Source of the DNA: Micromonospora marina
GTDB taxonomy: Bacteria; Actinomycetota; Actinomycetes; Mycobacteriales; Micromonosporaceae
DNA length: 64,000 nucleotides
Direction of reading: 5' to 3'
NCBI RefSeq assembly: GCF_900091565.1
Contig: NZ_FMCV01000010.1
Coordinates: 115,845 to 179,844 of the forward strand
Shown here: in pieces, positions 8,999-16,125 of the stretch
How positions within the stretch are numbered: the first letter of the stretch is position 1
Layout of the letters: every line of letters starts with the position of its first letter
Translations under genes and position numbers: made by a program
Notes under the pieces: model-generated
Database searches by the model: none
Told to the model about the DNA's origin: nothing
The model's input: only the letters and a program-made list of their open reading frames with translations

Positions 8999-9592
8999 AT
9001 GTCGTCCACCCAGGTAGTCGTCATAGTCATCGTCGTCGCCGTCATCGCCGCGCTCGTCGCGGTCGCCGTGGTCGCCAGCCGCCGCCGGGCGCTTCGGGAG
9101 CGCTTCGGCCCCGAGTACGACCGGGTCGTCGCCGAGCAGGACAGCCGCAGTGCCGCCGAGCGGGAGCTGCGGGAACGCGAGCGCCGGCACGCCGAGCTGG
9201 AGCTGACCCCGCTGAGCCCGGAGTCCCGGGCCCGCTACGCCGCCGCCTGGGAGGAACTCCAGGTGCGCTTCGTCGACTCCCCCGCGGAGACCGTCGGCGA
9301 TGCCGACGAGCTGGTGAGCCGCCTGATCGCCGAGCGCGGATACCCCACCGGGGACTTCTCGGACCAGATCGCCCACCTCTCCGTCGAGCACGCCCGCACG
9401 CTCACCCACTACCGCGACGCCCACGAGATCCGGCAGCGCAACGAGCGCGGTGAGGCCGGCACCGAGGACCTCCGGCAGGCGCTCGTGCACTACCGGGCCC
9501 TCTTCGCCGACCTGCTCGGCGCGGACCCGGTCGCCCCGCAGCAGCCGGAACAGCGCCACCCCGAGCACGACCACGACGTCCCGAGCCGCTGA
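8999..9592 (+). CDS. Hypothetical membrane-anchored protein
   Basis: I do not recognise a named family. The 197-residue product starts with one very hydrophobic helix (Val/Ile/Ala-rich, about residues 4-27), followed by a basic SRRRAL stop-transfer patch. The rest is a highly charged cytosolic domain rich in Glu, Arg and His. The middle (about 75-175: YAAAWEELQVRFVDSP, then a helix, then LRQALVHYRALFADLLG) is clearly related to the C-terminus of the next gene's product, which reads FRDRWRDVQLRFVDDP and LRVAVRGYRDFLDRVLG. AAGGAGGAG lies just upstream of the ATG. The stop is 13 bases before the next gene, so the two are likely co-transcribed. Similar genes are common in Micromonospora and Streptomyces as hypothetical proteins. 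Confidence 0.78.
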   Translation: MSSTQVVVIVIVVAVIAALVAVAVVASRRRALRERFGPEYDRVVAEQDSRSAAERELRERERRHAELELTPLSPESRARYAAAWEELQVRFVDSPAETVGDADELVSRLIAERGYPTGDFSDQIAHLSVEHARTLTHYRDAHEIRQRNERGEAGTEDLRQALVHYRALFADLLGADPVAPQQPEQRHPEHDHDVPSR

Positions 9593-9605
9593 GGAGGCCG
9601 CCGCC

Positions 9606-10640
9606 ATGCGCCACGAGGAACAGCAGGTCACGCAGGACCACCCCGAGGCCGTCCGGTCCGCACCGGTGCCGGTGCCGCAACCGGGTGAGCACACCGACCC
9701 CGGCCGGCGCGACGGCGACCGGGCCGACGTGCCCGAGGACGCGCTGGACGACCGGGGCAGCTTCGACGACCCGGCGGTCGCCGACGACCGGCGCGACGCC
9801 GAGGTCGACGAGACCCGCGCCTACGAGGCCGGGGAGCTGCGCGACGCGGCCGACCCCACCGACGACGACGGGCGTCGCCCGTTCCACGAGCCGGCGCCGC
9901 TGCCGACGGCCTTCGGGGCGGCCACGGTGGGCGACGCGGTCGCCGCCTCGGCCCTGGCGAGCGGTCGTCCGCAGGACGAGCGGGACGCGCGCGACGAGGA
10001 CACCGCGGCACCGGGCGACGGCGCGCCGGGCCGAACCGACCCGCTGGACGACGAGCGGGCCGACCCGACGGCCGGGGACCGCCTGCACGACCGCGACCGC
10101 TGGGACGCCGAGCACACCGCTGCTACCGGCGACGGAGACGGCGTCGTCCGGGACGAAACGGCGGCCGACGGCGCGGTCGGGTACGGCAGCGCCGAGCCGG
10201 GCCTGGTCGACCCGGACGCCGAGCCCGTTCCCGCCGCCGACGACACCGAGCGGCGGCACGACCGGGTCGATCCGGACACCCCCACCGCGGCGGCGGGCGC
10301 GGCAGCCGCCGGGGTGGCCGGCACCACGCTGGGCGGGGCGGACCGGCCGACGCCCGGCGCGGTACCGGCCGACGCGGCGACGCTGTTCGCGCCGGACGCC
10401 GCCCAGGGTTTCCGGGACCGCTGGCGCGACGTGCAGCTGCGCTTCGTGGACGACCCGCGCGCCGCGGTCGGCGAGGCGGAGTCGCTGGTCGAGGAGGCGA
10501 TCGAGGCGCTCGCCACGGCCCTGCGCGAGCAGCGCACCCGGCTCGGCGCCTGGCAGGAGTCCGGCTCCTCCGACACCGAGCAGCTCCGGGTCGCGGTGCG
10601 CGGCTACCGCGACTTCCTGGACCGCGTGCTGGGCCGCTGA
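9606..10640 (+). CDS. Hypothetical acidic protein with a domain shared with its upstream neighbour
   Basis: The 344-residue product is not a named family. Residues 1 to about 225 are very acidic, with many Asp-Asp and Asp-Arg pairs, low in hydrophobics and probably disordered. A short Ala/Gly-rich hydrophobic stretch follows (TAAAGAAAAGVAGTTLGGA, about 226-244), which could be a weak membrane contact. The last 90 residues form the domain shared with the preceding protein (WRDVQLRFVDDPRAAVGEAE, ending in YRDFLDRVLGR). GAGGAGG precedes the ATG at about eight bases. Longer frames extend upstream but overlap the preceding gene. A hairpin terminator follows the stop at once. Confidence 0.75.
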   Translation: MRHEEQQVTQDHPEAVRSAPVPVPQPGEHTDPGRRDGDRADVPEDALDDRGSFDDPAVADDRRDAEVDETRAYEAGELRDAADPTDDDGRRPFHEPAPLPTAFGAATVGDAVAASALASGRPQDERDARDEDTAAPGDGAPGRTDPLDDERADPTAGDRLHDRDRWDAEHTAATGDGDGVVRDETAADGAVGYGSAEPGLVDPDAEPVPAADDTERRHDRVDPDTPTAAAGAAAAGVAGTTLGGADRPTPGAVPADAATLFAPDAAQGFRDRWRDVQLRFVDDPRAAVGEAESLVEEAIEALATALREQRTRLGAWQESGSSDTEQLRVAVRGYRDFLDRVLGR

Positions 10641-10652
10641 CGCCCCCGCGAC

Positions 10653-10684
10653 GAAGCCCCGGCCGGTGACCCGACCGGGGCTTC
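10653..10684 (+). terminator. Hairpin terminator after the acidic hypothetical gene
   Basis: A 10-bp perfect inverted repeat (GAAGCCCCGG and its complement) with a 12-base loop starts 13 bases after the stop codon at 10640. It probably ends the two-gene unit starting at 8999. Confidence 0.6.
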
Positions 10685-10801
10685 CGCACGCCCGGAACCC
10701 GGAACCGAGCAGCGGGTATGGAACCTCGCGATCGGGGTACGAGCGGGCAGCGGTGCACACGAGGGGAGCACGGGCACGGGCGACGGCGGCCTGCGGTGAA
10801 C

Positions 10802-10990
10802 ATGACGCCCTGGACTATCTGATCCTGGCGCTCTACTTCGTCACGGTGCTCGGCGTCGGTTTGGCCGCGCGGCGCGCGCTGCTCAACGCGATCAGCTTCG
10901 TCGGTCGCGCAGGTGATCACCGCGGATGCTGCGGCGGCAGCGGCTGCGCCCGACCGAGGCGCCGAAGCCGCAGCGCGACGAGTCCTGACG
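10802..10990 (+). pseudogene. Remnant of a sodium:solute symporter (SSS) family gene
   Basis: Translation of 10806-10881 gives LDYLILALYFVTVLGVGLAARRA, the characteristic first membrane helix of SSS-family symporters. An ATG at 10802 is out of frame with it by one base: ATG ACG CCC TGG would read Met-Asn-Ala-Leu if one A were restored. After the RRA the text jumps to LLNAISFVG, which looks like a segment normally near residue 115-125 of these proteins (HLLNAISF). The frame then changes again and decays into arginine-rich sequence. The likely history is a start-proximal frameshift plus an internal deletion of about 90 codons and loss of the rest. No function is expected. Confidence 0.6.
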
Positions 10991-11066
10991 CCCCTCTCCG
11001 CCCGCATGGCGCGGCCCGCACCGGGTACGCGACTCGGATCACCCCAAGGGACAGGAGGGCAGCAGC

Positions 11067-11450
11067 ATGACCGATCGTGACCGCGGTGGCGAGCGGCCGC
11101 TGGAGGAGACCCCCGAGGTGGCTGCGGCGGTGGACGACGACAGCACGGTGCCCCAGTTGCGCAACGCCGGCACCGACCCGGACGACCCCGTCTTCACCGA
11201 GCCCGACGGCCCGGTGCCCGACACCGGGTCGCCGAACCTCATCGGTGACCCGTACGCGGCCGGGACCGGCGCGACCGGCACCGGCACCGGCGCCGCCCCG
11301 GACGACATCCGCACCGGCGCCGAGCAGCCCTGGGAACCGGAGGACCTGGTGCAGGCCCGGGGGCAGGACGTGACGCCGGAGAACCTGGAGCGGGCCCGCC
11401 GCGACCTGGCCGAGCTGGGCCGGGCGGCGATCGAGCGCACCGTTCCCTGA
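11067..11450 (+). CDS. Small acidic hypothetical protein
   Basis: The 127-residue product is acidic, with a Thr/Gly repeat-like stretch (AAGTGATGTGTGA, about 64-76), and ends in a helix (ENLERARRDLAELGRAAIER). No catalytic motif or membrane segment is visible. Similar short acidic proteins are found across Micromonospora and are annotated as hypothetical. An AGGAGGG ribosome-binding site precedes the ATG. The gene stands between the symporter wreck and a strong bidirectional terminator and does not appear to be part of a larger operon. Confidence 0.65.
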   Translation: MTDRDRGGERPLEETPEVAAAVDDDSTVPQLRNAGTDPDDPVFTEPDGPVPDTGSPNLIGDPYAAGTGATGTGTGAAPDDIRTGAEQPWEPEDLVQARGQDVTPENLERARRDLAELGRAAIERTVP

Positions 11451-11465
11451 CACCGGAACGGCCGA

Positions 11466-11501
11466 GGGCCCCTGGCCGACGTGGGCGTCGACCAGGGGCC
11501 C
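11466..11501. terminator. Bidirectional terminator between convergent genes
   Basis: The arms GGGCCCCTGG and CCAGGGGCCC pair perfectly over 10 bp, and inner GACG/CGTC bases can extend the stem. It lies between the + strand small acidic gene (stop at 11450) and the minus strand cellulase (stop at 11559), so it can serve both. Confidence 0.75.
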
Positions 11502-11558
11502 GGGGAACCCGCGCGGCGGTGCCTCACTCCCGCCGCCGCGGGTGGTCCGCACCGCGGC

Positions 11559-13364
11559 TCAGGAGAGCGCCGGGTAGGCGTTCTGCATGAGCTGCTGGAA
11601 CTGGGCCGGGAACCAGGCACCGGAGATCGGCGCGTCCGGCAGGGCGCCGGACATGCTGTTGCCGTTGCGGGCGTTACCGGTGTACGTCGGGTCGCACATC
11701 CGGTCGAAGCCCTTGCCCTCGTTGTTCGGGATCTCCTTGCTGGAGCCGTCCGACTCACCCGGAGGCTTCACCCAGACGTAGGCGTCGATCCCCGGCTCCG
11801 GGTTGGCCCGCGGCCGCTCGCCGAGACCCGCGCCGGCCTGGTTGCACCAGTTGCCGGCGTGGATCCGGCGGTCGACCCGGCCGCCGTTGACGTACGCGTC
11901 CACGCTGGTCATCGGGCCCGGACCGGTCGGCCGGGCGACGCCGCCCCACCCGTTGCGGGAGGTGTCGATCAGCATGCCGATGTTGCTTTCGAAGCCGACC
12001 GAGACCAGCTTCTGCCGGAACGCCTGGGCGAACGACAGCTCGTCGACGTACTGGTTCCAGTCGATCCACTTGGACTGCCGCACGGTCTGGCCGTTCACCG
12101 AGTCGGTGACCTTGACGTACGGCTCCTTGAGGGCGGAGTAGTTGGCCGTGTTGACGATGAAGCCGTGCACGTTGCGCACCGTGCTGCCGGACGCCACGGC
12201 AGCGGCCTTGAGCTGGTCGGCGACCGGGCCGAAGTTGCTGTCCCAGCCGATCCAACCGTGGTGGGCGGCGTCGACGTAGTTGTACACGTTGCCGAGCGCG
12301 CCCAGCTTCGCCAGGGCGTAGCCGACACCGTTCACGTACGCGCCGTTGGCCTTCACCGTGTCACACATGACGGTGCCGCCCGCGTTGCCCGAGGTGTTGG
12401 TCACCAGGTTGGGCAGCGAGTCGATCTCGATGATGTTGATGATGCGCAGGTTCCGGTACTTCGCGTCGCCCTGGATCGCGGCGATCGGGTCGATGTACTC
12501 GGCCTTGTACTTGGGCAGCTCGTTCGGGCCCAGCTCACCGTTGGAGGCGAGCGCCGCACAGTCCCGGCCGGGCAGGTTGTAGATGACGAACTGGATGTAA
12601 CCGGCACCCTGGGCGAGCGCCTCATCCAGGTGGTCCCGCACACCCATCGCACCGTTGGAGCTGCTGTCCGGGGTGCCGTTGATGGCGGCGATCCGGTCCA
12701 GCCAGACCGCGGTCGGGTTGTTCGACACCCGGTTACCGCCGGCCACCGACTCGGCCTTGGCCTTCCACTCGGGGTTCACGTACCCCTTCACCCCGACGTA
12801 CGGGTTGTCGACCTTCTGCCCCGGCGGCGGGGTGGTCGGCGGCGTCGAGGTAGGCGGGGTCGACGTGGGCGGCGTGCTCGTCGGCGGGGTGCTGGTCGGC
12901 GGGGTGCTCGTGGGCGGGGTGCTCGTGGGCGGCGTGCCGCCGTTGCACACGGTGCCGTTGAGCGTGAACTGGGTCGGCTTGGGGTTGCTGCCGCTCCAGG
13001 AGCCGTTGAAGCCGAGGCTCAGCGTGGCACCGCTGGCGACGGAGCCGTTCCACGACTCGTTCTGCGCGGTGACGTTCTGGCCGTTCTGCGACCAACGCGC
13101 GGACCAGCCGTTCACCACCCGCTGTGAGCTGTTCGGGAAGGTGAAGCCGAGGTTCCACGAGCTGAGCGCGTCACCGATGTTCCTGATGGTCACGCTGCCG
13201 GTGAATCCACCGGGCCAGTCGCTGGTCGTGTAGGTCACGCTGCACTGGGTGGCGGCCTGCGCCGCGGTGACCGGGAGGGTCACCAGTCCACCGGCTACCA
13301 GGACGCCGGCGCCGGTGAGCGCAAGCGTCCGGTTCCGGCCGGACAGCCTTCTCCACAGATTCAT
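11559..13364 (-). CDS. Secreted glycoside hydrolase family 6 cellulase (cellobiohydrolase/endoglucanase) with CBM2
   Basis: This 601-residue exported enzyme should cleave beta-1,4-glucan chains, releasing cellobiose. Order of parts: Sec signal peptide (residues 1-37, ending AAQA), a family 2 cellulose-binding module (about 38-140, with the paired Cys ends and surface Trp residues), a Pro/Thr linker built from repeated PPTST units (about 145-180), and a GH6 domain to the end. GH6 hallmarks are FVIYNLPGRDCAALAS with the presumed catalytic Asp, IIEIDSLPN, YVDAAHHGWIGWDSNF and the DTSRNGWGG segment. The ATG at 13364 has AAGGAG nine bases upstream; the longer open frame has no ribosome-binding site. 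A CebR-like operator lies 257 bp upstream. Confidence 0.93.
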   Translation of the reverse strand: MNLWRRLSGRNRTLALTGAGVLVAGGLVTLPVTAAQAATQCSVTYTTSDWPGGFTGSVTIRNIGDALSSWNLGFTFPNSSQRVVNGWSARWSQNGQNVTAQNESWNGSVASGATLSLGFNGSWSGSNPKPTQFTLNGTVCNGGTPPTSTPPTSTPPTSTPPTSTPPTSTPPTSTPPTTPPPGQKVDNPYVGVKGYVNPEWKAKAESVAGGNRVSNNPTAVWLDRIAAINGTPDSSSNGAMGVRDHLDEALAQGAGYIQFVIYNLPGRDCAALASNGELGPNELPKYKAEYIDPIAAIQGDAKYRNLRIINIIEIDSLPNLVTNTSGNAGGTVMCDTVKANGAYVNGVGYALAKLGALGNVYNYVDAAHHGWIGWDSNFGPVADQLKAAAVASGSTVRNVHGFIVNTANYSALKEPYVKVTDSVNGQTVRQSKWIDWNQYVDELSFAQAFRQKLVSVGFESNIGMLIDTSRNGWGGVARPTGPGPMTSVDAYVNGGRVDRRIHAGNWCNQAGAGLGERPRANPEPGIDAYVWVKPPGESDGSSKEIPNNEGKGFDRMCDPTYTGNARNGNSMSGALPDAPISGAWFPAQFQQLMQNAYPALS

Positions 13365-13620
13365 GCCACTGATCTCCTTGGGCGAGACCGGATCCGCGTA
13401 CGGCCCGGCGCACATGGCGGCGGCGGTCGTCCTGCGGGAACGACCGTGCACGCCACGGGTTTTTTCGGGGACGCCCGACCCGGACGGGCGTTGTGGGGTG
13501 GTGGTGCCAACCGGTCCGCAGGACCGGCCGATGGAGCGGGACGTCGGCCGGTGGTGCCGGCTGCCCTCGACGTCTGAGCTCGCGGTGTGGCTCCCCGAAC
13601 CGCGTGCAGCGATTCTTGCA

Positions 13621-13634
13621 TGGGAGCGCTTCCA
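13621..13634. promoter_or_regulatory. CebR-like operator upstream of the cellulase gene
   Basis: TGGGAGCGCTTCCA matches the known CebR operator TGGGAGCGCTCCCA of Streptomyces at 13 of 14 positions. CebR is a LacI-family repressor released by cello-oligosaccharides, so a site upstream of a GH6 cellulase makes functional sense. It lies between the divergent cellulase (ATG at 13364) and the repeat-protein gene (ATG at 13947), nearer the cellulase. Its 257-bp distance from the cellulase start implies a long leader or a promoter close to the site. Confidence 0.72.
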
Positions 13635-13946
13635 TGGCAATGGCTCGATAGCTTGACGCTCACCCCACCCCCGCGCCTCGTCGGCATCGACGGCGAAGCC
13701 GCGCGATCAGGGCCCAACGGGACGGGCACGGTCAGATCCGCCAGCGCCGAACGAGCGGAACCGGCGTCCCGGCGGAGGCGAAGGGAGGCGGATCGGTGCG
13801 CAGCGTCGGGTAGGACGCGGACCAGCCGCAACATCAGCAAATCCCTAAAAGCGAATCTTTCCCCGAATAAGTCGCGAAAAGGTCTAACGTCGGCCTTAGC
13901 TCGACTGACGTCGGGCTCAGGACGAACAGGGATGGAGACGCTGGTC
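13635..13946. other. Intergenic region upstream of the repeat surface-protein gene
   Basis: Together with the leader at 13365-13620 this makes a 582-bp divergent spacer. The segment at about 13838-13890 is unusually AT-rich for this genome and is the probable promoter zone for the rightward gene. Two ACGTCGG copies occur nearby (13889-13895 and 13910-13916), which may be an operator direct repeat. No gene or structural RNA was recognised. Confidence 0.35.
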
Positions 13947-15227
13947 ATGGCTAAGAAGATGCTCGGGAAGGTGGTCGCGGGCGCCGCCCTCGGCGGCGCC
14001 GGCCTTCTCGTGTTCACCCCGGGGATGGCCTACGCGGGCGGGCACGACGAGGGCAAGGTCGTCGCCAGGCCGCACGTGGTGAAGGCGGGGGACACCGTCG
14101 AGCTGCTCGCGATCTGCTCCGAGCCGCAGAAGCACGCCACCGTCTGGTCGAAGGTGACCGGCAAGGTCGACCTGCACCCGGCTCGCGACGGCGAGCACGG
14201 CGACCGGACCGACCGCGGCGGCGACCACGGCAAGGGCCCCGACGGCAAGGGCCCCGACGGCAAGGGCCCCGACGGCAAGGGCCCCGACGGCAAGGGCCCC
14301 GACGGCAAGGGCCCCGACGGCAAGGGCCCGGACGGCAAGGGCCCCGACGGCAAGGACGACCACGGCAAGGGTCCCGACGGTCGCGGCGAGCCGGGCGGCG
14401 ACGGGCACGGCCCGGACGGCAACGGGCCGGGTGGCAACGGGCCGGGTGGCAACGGGCCGGGTGGCGACGGCATGCCGCAGCCTCCGGCGAACCAGCCCCA
14501 GCCGCCCGCCGGTCAGCCGGGGGGACAGCCGCAGCCGGGCGGCGCGGGCGGCGGCACGGCCGTCGACCCGGGCGACTGGCAGGGGCACGACGAGTACGGC
14601 CAGGACGCCGAGCCGGGCTGGGAGAAGGAGCAGCGGGGCGCGCCGGACTGGACCAGGGACGCGCACGGCTCCGACGGCAAGGGCCGGTACGGCAAGGACG
14701 CCAAGGGCGAGCACGGCAAGGACGCCAAGGGCGAGCACGGCAAGGACGCCAAGGGCGAGCACGGCTCGTGGCAGGGCGGCAAGGACGAGCACGGCTCCTG
14801 GCAGGACGACAAGGGCGACTGGCAGGGCAGGGACGAGCACGGCTTGTGGCCGGACGACAAGGGCGACCACGGCAAGGACGACTGGCAGGCGAGCGGAGGC
14901 GCCTGGCAGGACGACAAGGGCGGCTACGGCAGGGACGCCGAGCACGACTACGGCGATGACGGCTGGGAGCACGGGAAGGACTTCGTCTACTACGGCGAGG
15001 CCACCGTCTCGCACGACGCCCGGCCGGGCCGGTACGAACTGCGGGGCACCTGCGGTGAGGGCGAGCTGGTGGTCCTGCCGCGCGGTGGGGTCGACGGCGG
15101 CGACGGTGGCATGACGAGCACCGGCGTGGACCGCAACCTCGCCACCGGCGGCGCGGGCATGATCGGCGCCGCGGCGCTGGGCGGCCTGGTGCTGCTGCGC
15201 CGGCGGCGGGCCGGTGGCCTGGTCTGA
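13947..15227 (+). CDS. Repeat-rich cell-surface protein with sortase-type C-terminal anchor
   Basis: The 426-residue product has a Sec signal peptide (residues 1 to about 29, ending MAYA) and a short folded N-terminal part (VVKAGDTVELLAICSEPQKHATVWSK begins at about 43) that resembles the domain of other small actinomycete surface proteins. A long hydrophilic region of tandem Gly-Lys-Gly-Pro-Asp units and Gly-Lys-Asp-Ala-Lys-Gly-Glu-His units follows, rich in His and Trp. A second folded piece (YGEATVSHDARPGRYELRGTC) precedes the end. The C-terminus (NLATGG, a hydrophobic stretch, then RRRRA) looks like a sortase sorting signal. The gene overlaps the following class F sortase gene by 14 bases, so it is probably that enzyme's substrate. 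The start could also be ATG 13932. Confidence 0.82.
   Translation: MAKKMLGKVVAGAALGGAGLLVFTPGMAYAGGHDEGKVVARPHVVKAGDTVELLAICSEPQKHATVWSKVTGKVDLHPARDGEHGDRTDRGGDHGKGPDGKGPDGKGPDGKGPDGKGPDGKGPDGKGPDGKGPDGKDDHGKGPDGRGEPGGDGHGPDGNGPGGNGPGGNGPGGDGMPQPPANQPQPPAGQPGGQPQPGGAGGGTAVDPGDWQGHDEYGQDAEPGWEKEQRGAPDWTRDAHGSDGKGRYGKDAKGEHGKDAKGEHGKDAKGEHGSWQGGKDEHGSWQDDKGDWQGRDEHGLWPDDKGDHGKDDWQASGGAWQDDKGGYGRDAEHDYGDDGWEHGKDFVYYGEATVSHDARPGRYELRGTCGEGELVVLPRGGVDGGDGGMTSTGVDRNLATGGAGMIGAAALGGLVLLRRRRAGGLV
14229..14355 (+). repeat. 15-bp in-frame tandem repeat encoding GKGPD units
   Basis: About eight head-to-tail copies of GGCAAGGGCCCCGAC encode Gly-Lys-Gly-Pro-Asp. The copies are almost identical at DNA level, with one ccc-to-ccg change, so copy number has probably changed recently by slippage. 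A variant series encoding Gly-Asn-Gly-Pro-Gly follows at about 14418-14466. Confidence 0.9.
14692..14763 (+). repeat. 24-bp in-frame tandem repeat encoding GKDAKGEH units
   Basis: Three exact copies of a 24-bp unit encode Gly-Lys-Asp-Ala-Lys-Gly-Glu-His. Related but degenerate units (GxDEHGSWQ) continue to about 14870. This is a second, independent repeat expansion in the same surface protein. Confidence 0.88.
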
Positions 15228-16062
15228 CCGGACGACGACCCGGGCCGGCGGCCGTCACGGAAGTCCGTGGCGTGCCGCCGGCACCGCCGTCGTCGTCCTG
15301 CTCGCCATGGCCGGGGCCGGTCTGATCGGCGCTTCCGTCCGGACCGTCCCGCCGCCGTCACCGCCGCAGCCGATCTCGCAGGCCGCTCCCGTCACCACCG
15401 GACCGCGAGCCGACCCGGCCGGGATCGCCACCGACCCGGACACCGAAGGGCCGGACGCCGCGGGCCGGCCGCCTGCGGAGGCCGCCGGGGGCGGCAACGG
15501 CCCGGCGACGCCGGACCCGCCGGCCGGGTCCGTCACCCCGGGAGCCCTGGGCACGACGGGCACCCCGGGCGCGACGGGCGCCACCGGCCCCGCCCCGGCC
15601 CCGCTCCCCCGATCGGCGCCGGCCACCATCTCGATCCCCCGCATCGGGGTGCAGGCGCCGATCATGTCGCTCGGCACGAACCCGGACGGCACGGTCCAGG
15701 TGCCCCCGCTGGACCAGGCCATGAAGGCCGGCTGGTACTCCCCCGGCGCCAGCCCGGGCGAGGCCGGTAACGCGGTGATCGTGGGTCACGTCGACTCCGC
15801 CCAGCTCGGCCCGGCGGTGTTCTTCAACCTCGGCGCGCTGGTGCCCGGCGACACGATCGTGGTCACCCGGCAGGACGGCTCGTCCGCCACGTTCACGGTG
15901 CGGGAGGTCGGGTCGTACCCGAAGACCGCCTTTCCCGCCGCGCAGGTCTACGGCCCGTCGGCCGTGCCCGCCCTGCGCGTCGTGACCTGCGGCGGGGTGT
16001 TCGACCGGACGGCCGGCAGCTACTCGGACAACATCGTCGTCTACGCCCCGATGACGAGCTGA
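15214..16062 (+). CDS. Class F sortase
   Basis: The 282-residue transpeptidase should attach surface proteins to the peptidoglycan. One N-terminal membrane helix (about 23-42) anchors it. A Pro/Gly/Thr-rich linker (about 45-135) leads to the sortase barrel. Catalytic residues are visible: His192 in VIVGHVDSAQ, Cys259 in VVTCGG and the nearby Arg265 in FDRTAGSYSDN. The TCGGVFDR...SY..N ending is typical of class F enzymes of actinobacteria. Its ATG overlaps the repeat surface-protein stop by 14 bases, so the two are translated together. No pilin genes are adjacent, which supports a housekeeping or dedicated role. Confidence 0.92.
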   Translation: MAWSDRTTTRAGGRHGSPWRAAGTAVVVLLAMAGAGLIGASVRTVPPPSPPQPISQAAPVTTGPRADPAGIATDPDTEGPDAAGRPPAEAAGGGNGPATPDPPAGSVTPGALGTTGTPGATGATGPAPAPLPRSAPATISIPRIGVQAPIMSLGTNPDGTVQVPPLDQAMKAGWYSPGASPGEAGNAVIVGHVDSAQLGPAVFFNLGALVPGDTIVVTRQDGSSATFTVREVGSYPKTAFPAAQVYGPSAVPALRVVTCGGVFDRTAGSYSDNIVVYAPMTS

Positions 16063-16077
16063 GGGCCTACACGGCAG

Positions 16078-16110
16078 TGGCCCGGTGGTCGGTCCCCGAC
16101 CACCGGGCCA
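16078..16110. terminator. Strong bidirectional terminator between sortase and glutamate dehydrogenase
   Basis: A 15-bp stem (TGGCCCGGTGGTCGG and its complement) closes on a three-base loop. It lies 16 bases after the sortase stop (16062) and 15 bases beyond the minus-strand glutamate dehydrogenase stop (16126), and can end both transcripts. Confidence 0.85.
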
Positions 16111-16125
16111 CGCACGCATCAGCGG

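Noticed and set aside
14229..14355. Possible CRISPR-like regular repeat
   Set aside because: Units are 15 bp, directly adjacent without spacers, and keep a coding frame. This is a protein repeat.
13917..15014. Minus-strand frames opposite the repeat surface protein (Val/Ala/Leu repeats)
   Set aside because: They reflect the tandem DNA repeat read backwards. The + strand product has signal peptide and anchor, so it is the real gene.
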